From: Antedon mediterranea
Lineage: Eukaryota > Echinodermata > Crinoidea > Comatulida > Antedonidae
Reading direction: 5' to 3'
NCBI RefSeq assembly: GCF_964355755.1
Contig: NC_092672.1
Coordinates: 28,390,501 to 28,454,500, forward strand
Length of the DNA stretch: 64,000 nt
A program made the translations under genes and the position numbers. Of the stretch, positions 37,966 through 49,365 are shown piece after piece (the first letter of the stretch is position 1; each line of letters starts with the position of its first letter). The notes below the pieces were generated by a model, which was not told where the DNA came from, searched no databases, and saw only the letters and a program-made list of their open reading frames with translations.

Positions 37966-39099
37966 CGTTAATAAATCTATATCTATCTATATCTCTGGAA
38001 ATTCTGGACCTAGTGAGATAATTTTGGTGTCAAATTGTTCACAATGTATATGTTTATATTAGCTCTAACAGAACTTTCTTTGTAAAATTGACCGGAAACC
38101 CCATTTTTAGCAATTTTGACCTTTTACCTCTTTTTGCTATATCTAAGTAACGGCAGGTCGGAGAGAATTAAAAAAATAGGAGCAAATTGTTCCCAAGATA
38201 TACATTTATATTCAGTGTAACAGATGATATTGCTTGAAAATGACCGGAAGTGTGGTTATTAACCCTTGACATAATTGAATAAGGTTATAAAAACATAAAT
38301 TAATAAATATTTGTCGTAAGGAGCCAATTTTGGTATCAAATTGTTCATAATATATATGTTTATACTTGCCATAATGCAACATTTTTTTCAAAAAGTGACT
38401 GAAACACCATAGTTCTGTAATTTTAACCTTTGACCTGTTTTTCTCATCGAAATAACGACATGGCATAGAGATTTCTAACGGCAAATTGTTTATAATAGAT
38501 ATTTTTATTCAATCTAATTTGCTTTGAAATCCTGTACATAAGAGCCTATCATGTGGATTTAATGCAAAGAGAACCCCGAAAGGTCCATGAAGGATCGGCC
38601 CTTGGGTTCATTTGGGCAAATCCATAAATGTTATTTAAAGATTGAGGGTGAACATTTTAGTTTTATTCCATATTTCATCTATGAACTATTTACCCCATAT
38701 TAATTTCTAATACAGGGCCTTATGTAGCACACCACATAGAGATCCCAAAAGGGTCCTTAGAGGGTTCATTCGGGCAAATCCATATGGGTTATTTTAGAAT
38801 CTTTTGTGTGTACAGGAAACTCGTTCCTGTATGGGCCAAACTATCTGTGGCTATATAAAAATTGTGGTATGTCTGTGTAGATTTGTGGATTGAGTTTGGC
38901 CACCTGGTTCTGCCTATGCCCTGTCCTGTACGAATTGGTATTCTCTGGTTCTGATGAATAGTAGTTTATTTTCCAAAAACGAATATTGTAGCCCTAATAA
39001 ATGCAACTGTATAGTGGCAAATCATTGAAGGTCAGCGTAACATTTTAACATCATAATATTTTAACCGTCATAATATTAATAATATTAATAATTTTATTA
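37966..39099. other. no gene recognised
   Basis: AT-rich repeats with recurring attttgacctttgacctntttt words and two similar passages around 38570-38640 and 38740-38800 (aaaaggtccntgaggg-like). No open frame of note. Confidence 0.5.
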
Positions 39100-40063
39100 T
39101 TTATTTTACAGTATTATATTAATACATTTAAAATAATGCGCACTAGAAAAAATACCATAACTTCAATGATCAAATAACGTGATCACATTTATGAACATCG
39201 ATCTCATAGTTTGAATAACTTTGCATTATTTAGTATATCACTTGTTCAAATGTTGACCTTTGACCTATGTCAACTTGTGTAATGATAAATGTGCTCTTTT
39301 GATTGTGTATGATTGGTAGAATGATAAAACATAACAGAATGATAAAACATAACATTTTGTCTTAAATGTTAGTTTTTATTTGGGTTTATATGCAAATTGT
39401 GTGATTGGTCAATATTGACATTTGACCTTTAATTGAAAAGTATTTGTTGTATAAGGCGACTGAATAGATACCTATTACCATACAAATGTATTAAAAGACC
39501 AAATTGAACTTCAATAAATTGGTTATAATACATTTGTATATAATACATTGTTATAATTGGTCAATTTTGAACTTTGAACCCTTATCTCTTTCTATTCGCT
39601 TCCTATCCTGATCAAAGTCTGATTTGATTAAATACAGTATTATAATTATATTAATCAAAATTATAATGAAATAACATAACTTTACTAATCAAATAATTTG
39701 ATTACTTGTAAAACCATCAATATCATAGTTTGGACAACTTTGCATTTATTTGTTAACTAATACGTGTATTAAAATGTTGACCTTTGACCTTATGTCAACT
39801 GATGATATTGACCTTATGTCAAGTGATGAAATGATGTATTCGCTCTTTTACATTGCGTGTGATTGATTAACAGGATGAGAAAACATCCAATTTTTATTAA
39901 ATATAAGTTTTTATTTGGTTTTATAGGTACGTTCTATGATTGGACAATATTGACATTTGACCCTTAATTACAAAGGATTTTTTTTTCATAAGGTGATTGA
40001 ATAGACACTTATAATCATAAAATGTAACAAAAGACCAAATTGTGCTTCAATAAATTTGTTATA
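39100..40063 (+). repeat. tandem repeat of about 0.53 kb, second unit interrupted
   Basis: Unit 1 (about 39100-39610) and unit 2 (about 39640-40063, continuing at 41358) share ttgacctttgacct, atgtcaact, gattg...acat and aagaccaaattg...aataaatt. Unit 2 is split by the ACTAGA element at 40064; unit 1 keeps the uninterrupted version (ggttataatacatttgtata at 39521-39540). Confidence 0.65.
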
Positions 40064-41357
40064 ACTAGATGGCACGCTCGCTTCGCTCGCGTACCATCTA
40101 GGTCGTGCCCACAGATGGTTCTCGAATACACAGTATTTTCCAGCGAGAAAAACATGGAGATTTCAAATGTACGTACTGCAGGACTATAATACATTGTCGT
40201 TTATAGAAACGAATAAATATACACGATGATTTATGTAGTCAGCTAAAATTAGCACCCTGGGAATTACTTCCGAGAGAGAAACAAAATGAGTCAAATTTTT
40301 TTATTTGGACTCATTTAAACAAACCTAATTTGTGTTTTGTATGTAACATTAAGGGTTGAGGTATGGGGGAAGAAGATAGGTACAAAGAGGAAACATTTTA
40401 AAATATATTCTTATCCACTCAGTAACGAAATATTGTTTTTAATATTTTATAGGCCTATAAATAATATACCACTAAATACAGTAAAACATTTACGATTTAA
40501 TACTTTGTTAAAACTCTCACTGTCATAGTCGATTGAAATAGTAAAGTACATGTAACGATACACCACTACGTACGTTTATATATTTTTAAATTATTAATTA
40601 ATACAAACGTTGAGAAGCAACTGTCAGTAATAACGTTTATTTATTTGTATATTATTTGTTTATAATCTAACAGTAGGGCCTACCCACACTCACAGTAATA
40701 AAGTTTATTTGTATATTTGTTTATATTATATCTAACAGTACCAACACTCACAGTAAGAAATTTGCGATTCAAATTGCGATCAAAAGTGGTTAATACCTTA
40801 ACAGTATTGTACAGCATTGCAATACTATTTATGTTTATTCTCCAAGGGGGCCCATAAATCTAAATCTATACCTCTATGGTTAAACCAAATAATTTGGAAT
40901 GTTCCATTCATCACAAATCAATACATTTGAAAAAACGTATATTACATGTATCAAAATAGCATTTTTTAAAGAAAATCGGCCTGTCTTCAACATTATGATG
41001 CTGTACTCGAACTGTTCAACCGGTTTTCAGCTATTAAAAACAATTATCGTAGGAGGAGATAGGAAAATGCGAAGTGTCCTCGTATTATTGTGTGCGGGTA
41101 TTTTTCAAATTGACATCCATTAGACAGTGTATACCACGATCGGAAAACACCCCTATTTGGGGCAAATCGTTGAACCTAAATTCGTTTTAATCGTCAATAA
41201 CTAATAATCGAACTCAATTTAATTAGTAAACAGGGTTACATCAGGTGGTTAAAATCAGTACCGAAAGTACGAACCAACTTTATATACCATCGAGTAAACA
41301 TTCTAGAAATAACGCACGATTTACCGATTTTTGCCCTTACGTAAATTTATAATATAG
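40064..41357 (+). mobile_element. 1.3-kb ACTAGA-type non-autonomous element
   Basis: Starts ACTAGATGG with a perfect-looking 5' hairpin (cgctcgcttcgctcgcg core between agatgg and ccatct) and ends ...aaatttataatatag. The flanking tandem repeat gives the empty site ttata/atacat, so insertion was between two A residues with no obvious duplication. It contains a short internal tandem duplication (about 40620-40760) and no coding sequence. No 3' hairpin was recognised, unlike units A/B. The right third recurs at 45693-46162. Confidence 0.65.
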
Positions 41358-41384
41358 ATACATATACATAATACATTGTTGTAA

Positions 41385-41500
41385 TTGTTCAATTTTGAAA
41401 TTTGACCCCTTATATCTCGAAAACGCTTCCTATCCTGATCGATTACCTTCCATATTCGTAATCTACGGGAAATTCTGGTCTAGAAAACGACAAAGTTCCA
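41385..41500 (+). repeat. right member of the 115-bp inverted pair
   Basis: Words cgcttcctatcctgatcgat and attcgtaatctacgggaaat pair with 36830-36945 in inverse orientation. It continues the interrupted tandem unit of 39640-40063. Confidence 0.6.
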
Positions 41501-42348
41501 TCACTGATTGTTTCGCGATTACATACACAACTTGTGTTTATAGTCCACACCACTCTAGTGATACACCATAAAGAAGTCTCTTCTTGAATTCTTTCTATGG
41601 CAAAATGTTTGCTTTAGAGTATGAAAACCAGGTAAGTAGTTTTGTTTTTGAACTGTACATAACATTTAGTATGCCTACCAAACACAAGTTTACTAGGAAT
41701 AGTACCTGTTCATTATCTAATAAGCTTAAATCTATCTACCTTCGACAGCATAATTTCTGCAATGATGTCTCACTTTTAACAATTTTTTTTATTGGTTGAT
41801 ACTGTGTGCAACATTTGTTTTTATTTTACAGTTGCACAATGTTTTAAACATAATTATTTTGTCGTATGTATAACACATGCTATCAAATTTAAACACTAAA
41901 AAGCAGGTTTTGTCTTTAAATGCCTAAAAAAAGTTAAAAAGTCTAAATTAAATATTTGCCGTTTAGTAGCATTTACGTATATAAAATAGTAATACCAGAT
42001 ATTAATTAGTTGTGCTATAATTGTTATAAAAGACATATATGTTGAGTACTATATTATATACACAGGGTTTCTAATAAAAAAAATGTATAGTGTGTCTGCT
42101 AGTAATTTAGAAATAAATACGGGCCAGATAAAAAGCATGTAGGCCTAGCGTCGAAAACTCATGGCTTTTAAGGATATTAACAGTGTTTTCCCTTTTATCT
42201 GTACCGTAGCTCTTTTGTGAGCCGTATGAAGTGGAACCATGGCATCTAATTTTGAAAACCCGGAAAAAAGGTAATACTATTTGTATCATATTTAATAATA
42301 GAAATAAATAATAAGTACTGTATGCACAAGCTGTATCTCAATTATTGC
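41501..42348. other. no gene proven; two isolated splice-donor-like sites
   Basis: An open stretch ending CAG|GTAAGT at 41631/41632 and a Kozak-like ACCATGG at 42236-42242, whose frame runs 32 bases to a GTAATA donor at 42271, look like short plus-strand 5' exons. No downstream exon of either can be found, so neither is called. Confidence 0.3.
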
Positions 42349-42958
42349 TTAAAAATTCATTTTTCCACTTTGAATCAAAAGTAAAATGGCAATACATGTA
42401 GCCTCTCTCTCTCGTCGTTCTACACATATCTGAGTACCCGTGACCATTCTGATGAGGTATCTCCATTCTTGCCGATCTTGAGCTTCATTGTAGCAACTGA
42501 TTATTGGTCGGTTTGTAGCACCACTTATACCATCAATCCATCTGAGTCTCTGTCTTCCTCTTTTTCGCTTCTCCTCAACTTTTCCAAACATAATCATTTT
42601 CTACATACTATCTCCATCCCGTCTGACAATATGTCCAAAGTATTGTAGTTTTTGTTTGATAATATAGATTCGATTAATGTGCCTTTCTTGCCTATTTCGT
42701 GCCTTACACTTTCATTAGTTCTTCTGGCAGTCCATGGAATACCTAGAAGCTTTCTCCAGCACCACATCTTAAAAGGTTCAATTCGTTTTTGATCTGCAGC
42801 ATTAATTACCCATGTTTGACATGCGTACGTTGCAATTGAAAAAACTAGAGCTCCAATTAATCTAATTTTTGTTGCTTTGCTGATGCTTCTGTCTTTCCAT
42901 ATCATGTGCATTAAACACATTGATGATTTTGCCATTGCCAGACGACGTTTGTGCTGTA
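42349..42958 (-). pseudogene. LINE C-terminal fragment, minus strand
   Basis: Reading leftward: KRRLAMAKSSMCLMHMIW, GALVFSIATYACQTW, KMWCWRKLLGIPWTARRTNE and, after a frame change near 42597, EEKRKRGRQRLRWIDGI. This is the region after the RT catalytic box in LINE proteins of the RTE/Jockey type (conserved A-T-Y-x-C-x-T-W, MWCWR and GR-x-R-x-x-W). The endonuclease and RT core are missing: 5'-truncated. Confidence 0.75.
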
Positions 42959-43599
42959 TTTTTTTTTTACATCTAGGTGGTATTTATTTGATTATACATA
43001 TTACCATATTATACCCCAAATAAAGATGCCTCCCCTCCACTAAAAACCCTTTTGAACAATAAATGCCCGGGGCGTTTAATCGGATACACATGGCAAGTTA
43101 CTTCTAGCATTCTGAAAAAAACTGTTGAGCTTGACGTTTCTATTAAAATGTTCTTGGGGACAGCAATAACTAGTACTTGAAATTGAAACAATTTAAAGTA
43201 TCAGTTATTGCATAACATTACTGTCTAAGGATAAGTTATGTAGAGATATGTTTTTTTGTTTGAAACATTAGTAATAGTATTTCTGTACATGTTTTAACCA
43301 CATTTTCTATTACAATGAATGTAAATATGTATATTTCGAACAATTTGATACCAAACTTAAGTTTCTACGACCAGTACTTACAGAGATATGAAGATGCCAT
43401 GATATGTGGGTCAAAATAATTTTTGACTAAAATGTCCCATTTGATTGAATATGAAAGCATGCCTTCTGAACATTTTGATTTTGTTCATATAACCCTTGAC
43501 CCTGACCCTTTGACCTTTTGTAACATTTTTAAAAATGTGCACCAAATAACAAAATGTTTATTTCAAACAATTTAAGACCAAATTCAAGTGTCTAGGATC
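42959..43599. other. no gene recognised
   Basis: AT-rich sequence with the ttgaccctgaccctttgacc repeat word near 43495-43520, of the same kind as in 38-40 kb and 52.5 kb. The Ty3/gypsy fragment begins abruptly inside it. Confidence 0.5.
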
Positions 43600-45019
43600 A
43601 GTAGTTACGGAGATGTTTTTGCAAACATTGAAGAGAAAGTTGGTTATTCATCTCGTGATCGTGAGGTTGAAATTGTTAGTTTGATATTTGGAAATCTGCA
43701 GTTGTTTTCCGATGTTCCAGGTCGAACGAACTTAGTGGAGCATGACGTTAAGACAGCTGATTGTTTACCAATAAAACAAAATCCATATAGAGCAAACCCG
43801 TTCAAGATGAAGATATTACAAAATGAGATTGATTACATTATTAAGAATGATATAATCGAGCCTAGTTGCAGTGCTTGGAGTTCTCCATGTATATTAGTTC
43901 CGAAGCCAGATAAATCGTATCGTTTTTGTTCTGATTATCGGAAGGTTAATGCTAAATCTACTACAGATTCATATCCCATACCGAGGATAGACGACTGTAT
44001 TGATCGTGTGGGTTGTGCTAAGTTTGTCAGTAAATTTGATCTTATAAAGGGTTACTGGCAAATTCCTTTAACAGAGCGTGCGAAAGAAGTGTCAGCTTTT
44101 GTAACTCCTATGGGTCTTTATCAGTATAAGGTCATGCCTTTCGGTTTAAAAAACGCACCAGCCACGTTCCAGAGATTGGTTAATGGTATAATTTCAGGGT
44201 TGGAGGGCTGTGAAGCTTATATAGACGATTTGGTTGCTTATAGTGATACATGGGATGTCCATGTGCAGAGAATTAAGGCATTGTTTGACAGGTTGACAGC
44301 TGCAAAGTTGACAGTAAATTTGGTGAAAAGCGAGTTTTCATGTGCAGAAATTGTGTTCTTAGGTCATAAAGTTGGTTGCGGAAAAGTGAAACCATTAAGT
44401 GCTAAGATTAAGGCAGTCTGTGATTTCCCAGTTTCAAAGAGTAAGCAGGAGTTAATGCGGTTCCTGGGAATGGCTGGGTTTTATCGACGTTTTCGCAGAA
44501 GTTTCTCAACGCTTATAGCTCCATTAACGAATCTGCTGAAAAAGAATGCGAGTTTTGTGTGGTTGGAGGAATGCAATAATGCGTTCATTAAAGTTAAAGC
44601 GATGTTATCAAACGAACCGGTGTTGATGGCTCCACAATTTGATAAACAGTTCTCGTTGATGATTGATGTCAGTGATGTTGGTTCTGGTGCTGTGTTGGCG
44701 CAAACAGACGAGAATGGTGTTGACAAGCCTGTGTGTTTCTACTCGAGAAAATTCAACCAGCATGAGAAGTTATTCTACTGTTGAGAAGGAGACATTAGCT
44801 TTGATGTCAGCGTTAAAGCACTTTCAAGTGTATCTTGGATCTACTCCGTTTCCAATTGTAGTTTGGACTGACCACAACCCATTAACGTTCTTGGCAAGAA
44901 TGAAGGACAAGAATCAATGCTTGTTGAGATGGAGTTTAGCAGTTCAAGAAATGAATCTGGAAATTCATCATATCAGAGGAAAAGACAATGTTGTAGCTGA
45001 CGCTTTGTCAAGAGTTTAG
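43600..45019 (+). pseudogene. Ty3/gypsy-type pol fragment: reverse transcriptase and RNase H
   Basis: The RT is recognisable from the primer-grip side onward: YRFCSDYRKVNAKS, FDLIKGYWQIPL, MPFGLKNAPATFQR and the catalytic YIDD box (about 44218-44229), followed by FLGHKVG and the tether. A frame change near 44762 separates it from RNase H (TDHNPLTFL, HIRGKDNVVADALSR, stop at 45017-45019). Protease, gag and integrase are absent, and the 5' edge is cut at about 43600 inside an unrelated repeat. Non-functional as it stands. Confidence 0.85.
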
Positions 45020-45269
45020 ATAAAACATGCATGAAATGATTTTGAAAGTTTTGTTGATTTTAAAAGTGTTTATTTAATTATAATATGTTAGTTGTGATAG
45101 AGTGATGCATTAATGGCATACACGGAAGTACAGTAATTAGAACTTGTGAAATTTTAAAGAAGCAGTTGAAGTAAATTCATATCAACGACCTGTTAAAATA
45201 ACTACTGTATAAGAAAAGATTTAAGATGTTATAGTAAACAGTTATAAGTTTAATCATATCAAACGTTCT

Positions 45270-45414
45270 TTAAGTGGGGGTGTGTGATGAGTTTGTCACA
45301 CGGAAGTGAGCCCTCTAGAGAGGAAGAGGGGAATGAATAAAGATGGACGACAACTACAACGTGTTTTTTTATATTCTTATTGTTGGTTTTAGCCTAACGA
45401 GCGAGCCCGTAACA
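45270..45414 (+). mobile_element. polypurine tract and short 3' LTR of the gypsy-type fragment
   Basis: A purine run taagtggggg(tg) (45271-45282) precedes tgtgatgagt...cgtaaca (45283-45414, about 132 bp), with an AATAAA word near 45337 and TG...CA ends. No matching 5' LTR is in the window, so boundaries rest on the tract and end words only. Confidence 0.55.
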
Positions 45415-45564
45415 GTAGGCCTAATGGTTTCCAATTGTTTCTGAGAGCCAATTCATACTTAAGTTGGTTCCTAACCATCAAAGTTGTTCTGCGTTTAGGG
45501 CATGTGATCATTGGTACTGTAAGCCTGTCCTCTATTGGCTTTACAACGCTACTCATGCCAGTGA

Positions 45565-45580
45565 GGGGGGGGGGGGGGGG
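45565..45580 (+). repeat. 16-base G run
   Basis: Uninterrupted G16 followed by tgtggtggtgtgg. Possible G-quadruplex; also a likely sequencing-length uncertainty. Confidence 0.8.
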
Positions 45581-45692
45581 TGTGGTGGTGTGGATGGTGG
45601 TTTAACTGAAATAATAAAGTTGATTGTACATAATAGACGACGACTGGAAAGGCACTTGTCTTTTCGACGCCTGAGGGAATAGAAACTTGTGG

Positions 45693-46162
45693 AACAGAGA
45701 TTGGAATGTTCCGTTTATCGCAGATCAAAACATTTGTATAAACGTATATTAAATCTATCAAAATAGTATTTTTTAAAGAAAATCGGCCTGTCTTCAACAT
45801 TATGATGCTGTACTCGAGCTGTTCAACCGGTTTTCAGCTATTAAAAACAATTATCGTAGGAGGAGATAGGAAAATGCGAAGCATCCTCGTATTATTGTGT
45901 TCGAGTATTTTGGATTGACATCCATTAGACAGTGTATACCACAACTACAAAACCCCCCTATTTTGGGCAAATCGTTGAACCTAAATTCGTTTTAATTGTC
46001 AATAACTAATTATTTAACTCAATTTAATTAGTAAACAGGGTTACATCAGATGGTTAAAATGAGTACCGAAAGTACGAACCAACTTTATATACCATCGAGT
46101 AAAAATTCTCGAAATAAACCGCGATTTATCGAATTTTGCCCTTACGTAAATTTATATATAGA
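45693..46162 (+). mobile_element. partial copy of the 40064-41357 element (right third)
   Basis: ggaatgttcc, aaaatcggcctgtcttcaac, attatcgtaggaggagatag and ccatcgagtaaa...cttacgtaaatttata match 40893-41357 in order. The 5' hairpin end is missing. The short frame at 46050-46298 starts in this repeat and is not called as a gene. Confidence 0.75.
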
Positions 46163-46289
46163 TTATAGATTAACAATAGCTGAGAGATTTACGAATTGGC
46201 TTGAAGAAGAAAAGATCGATCGAAGGTTTGTTTACCAAGCCAGCGCATGTTCATACCGTGTCATCGCCGTCCTTCATGACCGCATTTTG

Positions 46290-46395
46290 CGTTATTAGCC
46301 AATCATATTAGCGGATTCGCTTAGCCAATAGAAGCGCCGAATGCAACCACGAATTTTCATTGGTCGTATTTGACGTCACAAATAGGCTGCCATGA
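46290..46395. promoter_or_regulatory. promoter-like CCAAT/CRE cluster
   Basis: Within about 100 bases: CCAAT at 46299 and 46325, ATTGG (reverse CCAAT) near 46360 and the palindrome TGACGTCA (near 46370), followed by an ATG (46393). CCAAT plus CRE clusters are common in proximal promoters, but no exon follows before the minisatellite, so this is only suggestive. Confidence 0.3.
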
Positions 46396-46555
46396 ATACA
46401 AGATGACAAAAGTCTTGAAAACAACTTTAAAATCCTGTTTACTAGAAAAACTACAAACCGATTTAAACATAAATTGTTCTGAATATTAAGTTGGTGGGGT
46501 TACTTTTATAATAGTTAAGTAAAATATTAGGGTGTCCCTTTCCATTAAGCAAAAT

Positions 46556-47215
46556 AAGCAGCTTAAGCAGTCACTTCACAGGGAGAAGAAAATTTGCAAA
46601 TTAGCAACTAATCAGCGCAACGTTTCAGCTTACAATGCTACAGCTTAAGCAGTAATCTCATAGGGAACAGATTCGTTGCAAATTAGCAACTAATCAGCGC
46701 AACGTTTCAGCTTACAATGCTACAGCTTAAGCAGTAATCTCATAGGGAACAGATTCGTTGCAAATTAGCAACTAATCAGCGCAACGTTTCAGCTTACAAT
46801 GCTACAGCTTAAGCAGTAATCTCATAGGGAACAGATTCGTTGCAAATTACCAACTAATCAGCGCAACGTTTCAGCTTACAATGCTACAGCTTAAGCAGTA
46901 ATCTCATAGGGAACAGATTCGTTGCAAATTACCAACTAATCAGCGCAAAGTTTCAGCTTACAATGCTACAGCTTAAGCAGTAATCTCATAGGGAACAGAT
47001 TCGTTGCAAATTACCAACTAATCAGCACAACGTTGCAGCTTACAATGTTACAGCTTAAGCAGTAATCTCATAGGGAACAGATTCGTTGCAAATTACCAAC
47101 TAATCAGCGCAACATTGCAGCTTACAATGCTTAAGTAAAATAAGCAGCTTAAGCAGAGACTTCACAGGGAAAGGATTCGTTGCTAATAAGCAACTAATCA
47201 GCACAACATAGCAAT
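46556..47215 (+). repeat. 82-bp minisatellite, about eight copies
   Basis: Copies of an 82-bp unit (cagcttaagcagtaatctca...cagcttacaatgct) start at 46640, 46722, 46804, 46886, 46968 and 47050, with diverged edge copies on both sides. Central copies are nearly identical. No coding role seen. Confidence 0.9.
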
Positions 47216-48164
47216 ACATTTGAATTTAAATAAAATAACTAAGTTTTATCGATGGGTGTCTTTAAAATATAAATTCAAGGTTCAGAATAAATAGTTCAAA
47301 ATTTAGATTGAAATCAAATAATATTACTTTATTAATCTTTTTACCATATTTTCTCTGATAGTAATCAAAATATAGGCCTACATAGGTACATTAAAGATGA
47401 AAATGGGCCACATAAACCCGCAAGGCTTATAAAGATGTGGAAACCATAATAGTAGGCCTAAATGAATGAGTAATTACACAGTAAGCAAAATTGAAACGAT
47501 AAAATTAAGGGTAATAGGGCCTACATAATAATATATAATAATACATGTTTAGTAAACTAAAAGTTAATACATATTTCGTTAACAAAAAAAGATGTTAACA
47601 TCATTATGATTAATAGATCAATACTCTATTATTTCTACTACATTTTAATTCATAAAAAAAAATGGGTACAGAGTCTGAATTAGTATCTAAATCACCGGTA
47701 AATAATATTAGGCTGCCAGTTATTGATTTAAACAATGTTTAAATGCGAAGGCTTGTTAATATGCTTCCTTCTTCGTGGTAAATAAACGGCGAACTGTACT
47801 AAAAAAGAAGACACATTTGCTTCGGCCTCCAAGCGATTATATAAAACACATTGTTTTCAGTGGGGTTTTATCGCAGGACATGTCTCGGGGTAATGGTATC
47901 GAAATCGTCACGGGCTATATATTGAACTATGCCCCAGTCAAATGTATATAGGCCTAATATGCATTAAAGCAGAATAATGCATGTCTGTGTACATTATTAT
48001 AATGAAAGAAAAACAATGTAAATAAGTTAAACATTTTGGCAACATAAATTTTAGATAGGCCATTACTTTAATTATTTTTCTTGAGCCCAAAGAAATATAT
48101 TTATTACATTTTCGTTATCCGTGCTCTTAAATTGCTCAGAAAAAACGTCCCTTTTTTTAGTAAA
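47216..48164. other. no gene recognised
   Basis: AT-rich sequence with four copies of taggcct-type words and no domain-bearing frame. Confidence 0.5.
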
Positions 48165-48370
48165 CCAAAAATAAACAGGTTAAAACCAAATATAAACAGG
48201 TTAAAACCAAATATAAACAGGTTAAAACCAAATATAAACAGGTTAAAACAAATATAGACAGGTTAAAACCAAATATAGACAGGTTAAAACCAAATATAGA
48301 CAGGTTAAAACCAAATATAAACAGGTTAAAACAAAATATAAACAGGTTAAAACCAAATATAAACAGGTTC
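48165..48370 (+). repeat. 20-bp minisatellite, about ten copies
   Basis: Tandem aaaccaaatataaacaggtt units with occasional ataga and single-base-deletion variants. The joint ggttaaaacc is itself a small palindrome. Confidence 0.9.
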
Positions 48371-48574
48371 CGAATTATGACATTAGGTTACGTATCATAA
48401 TCAGCAACCATGACTAATACAATTAATAAAAACCAAGTACGAAAGGATATGTAAACATTTTCTCAGTCGGTCAACCATGTGCTTTTTTAAAATGATAAAC
48501 GAGTTATGGCGAACACGCACAGTATACATCAACTGAAAGAAAAAATAATATTTTAGGAACTGTATCTTGGAGTT

Positions 48575-48640
48575 GTGTCTTGGTGGTTATGATGCTTGGC
48601 TACCAATCCAAGGGTACTGGGTGCCTGTCGTTTGTCAGTA
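48575..48640 (+). other. tRNA-like fragment (SINE debris)
   Basis: cttggtggttatgatgcttg resembles a D-arm/A box, followed by an anticodon-stem-like cttgg...ccaag pair. The B box is not intact (ggtactgggtgcc). Probably an eroded tRNA-derived SINE. Confidence 0.35.
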
Positions 48641-48831
48641 GTTTTTCTAATTTCTAATGACCAATTACAACTTCACTCCAAAACTTGTAATAAGACTTTG
48701 TTTATGTAGAGCATCTTATGTATGTTTGTCTTGTTGTGAACGGGATTGCCAACTTTAAGAAGGATAGTGAATGAATTCGCGTTTGGTTCGTCCTTGGCAA
48801 ATGAAAATTTAAATTAATTTTACATTTTATT

Positions 48832-49136
48832 TTATATTTTACACTGTGTTTTGTCAATATATTTTGCAAGCAAAAAATGCAAAATACATGCATGAAGTAA
48901 TTTTACTTTGTGTTCTTTAAAATTATGTTCTGTCGTGATACGGCGTTTTAAAAGAATGGGGACGAATGAAAAAGAATTTAGGCACACTGAATAGATTAAT
49001 ATTTGTTTAAGTATACTTTTTTTATGGCTACATGTTGGGCCCATGTACCCATTGGAGCATTTGCAGACGCTTGTATTATCTGTAGTAACACAAGTACCAC
49101 CATTCAAGCATACACCGCAATCATCTTGAATATCAT
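48832..49136 (-). CDS. YWTD-EGF gene, exon 6: EGF-like domain
   Basis: Acceptor tttattacag precedes 49136. The exon enters in the phase left by exon 5 and reads DDIQDDCGVCLNGGTC then a C-x-C and GYMGPTC: six cysteines in EGF spacing. In LDL-receptor-family proteins an EGF module directly follows and packs against the propeller, as here. Read to the stop at 48832 the whole protein would be 389 residues. However, residues after HKK lose EGF character and a donor-like GTATAC begins at 49016 (minus), so the exon may instead end at 49017 with further exons beyond. Exon start confident, exon end not. Confidence 0.75.
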
Positions 49137-49365
49137 CTGTAATAAAGAAATTAGTAATGGTATATTTAGTAAAAATAAGATGTTAGACTTGTGTCTAAAA
49201 TAAATAATGGGAACTTTTATGTTTACGACCTACCACCGACTAACCTAGGTCAGGTCAATCGATGTGTCTTCCTCGTCGGTCGTCGTCTAGACTGGACCTA
49301 AAAACTATTGAAACAAACATGTGTCGAAGTGAGGAGCAGGATATGGAACGCCATGACGGACATAA

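Noticed and set aside
36830-41500. A single 4.7-kb transposon bounded by the 115-bp inverted pair
   Set aside because: The right member continues a local tandem repeat and the interior is a patchwork of separate insertions; no target duplication was seen.
45464-45800. Gly/His-rich short frames around the G16 run
   Set aside because: The low-complexity translation comes from a homopolymer and adjacent GGTGG repeats.
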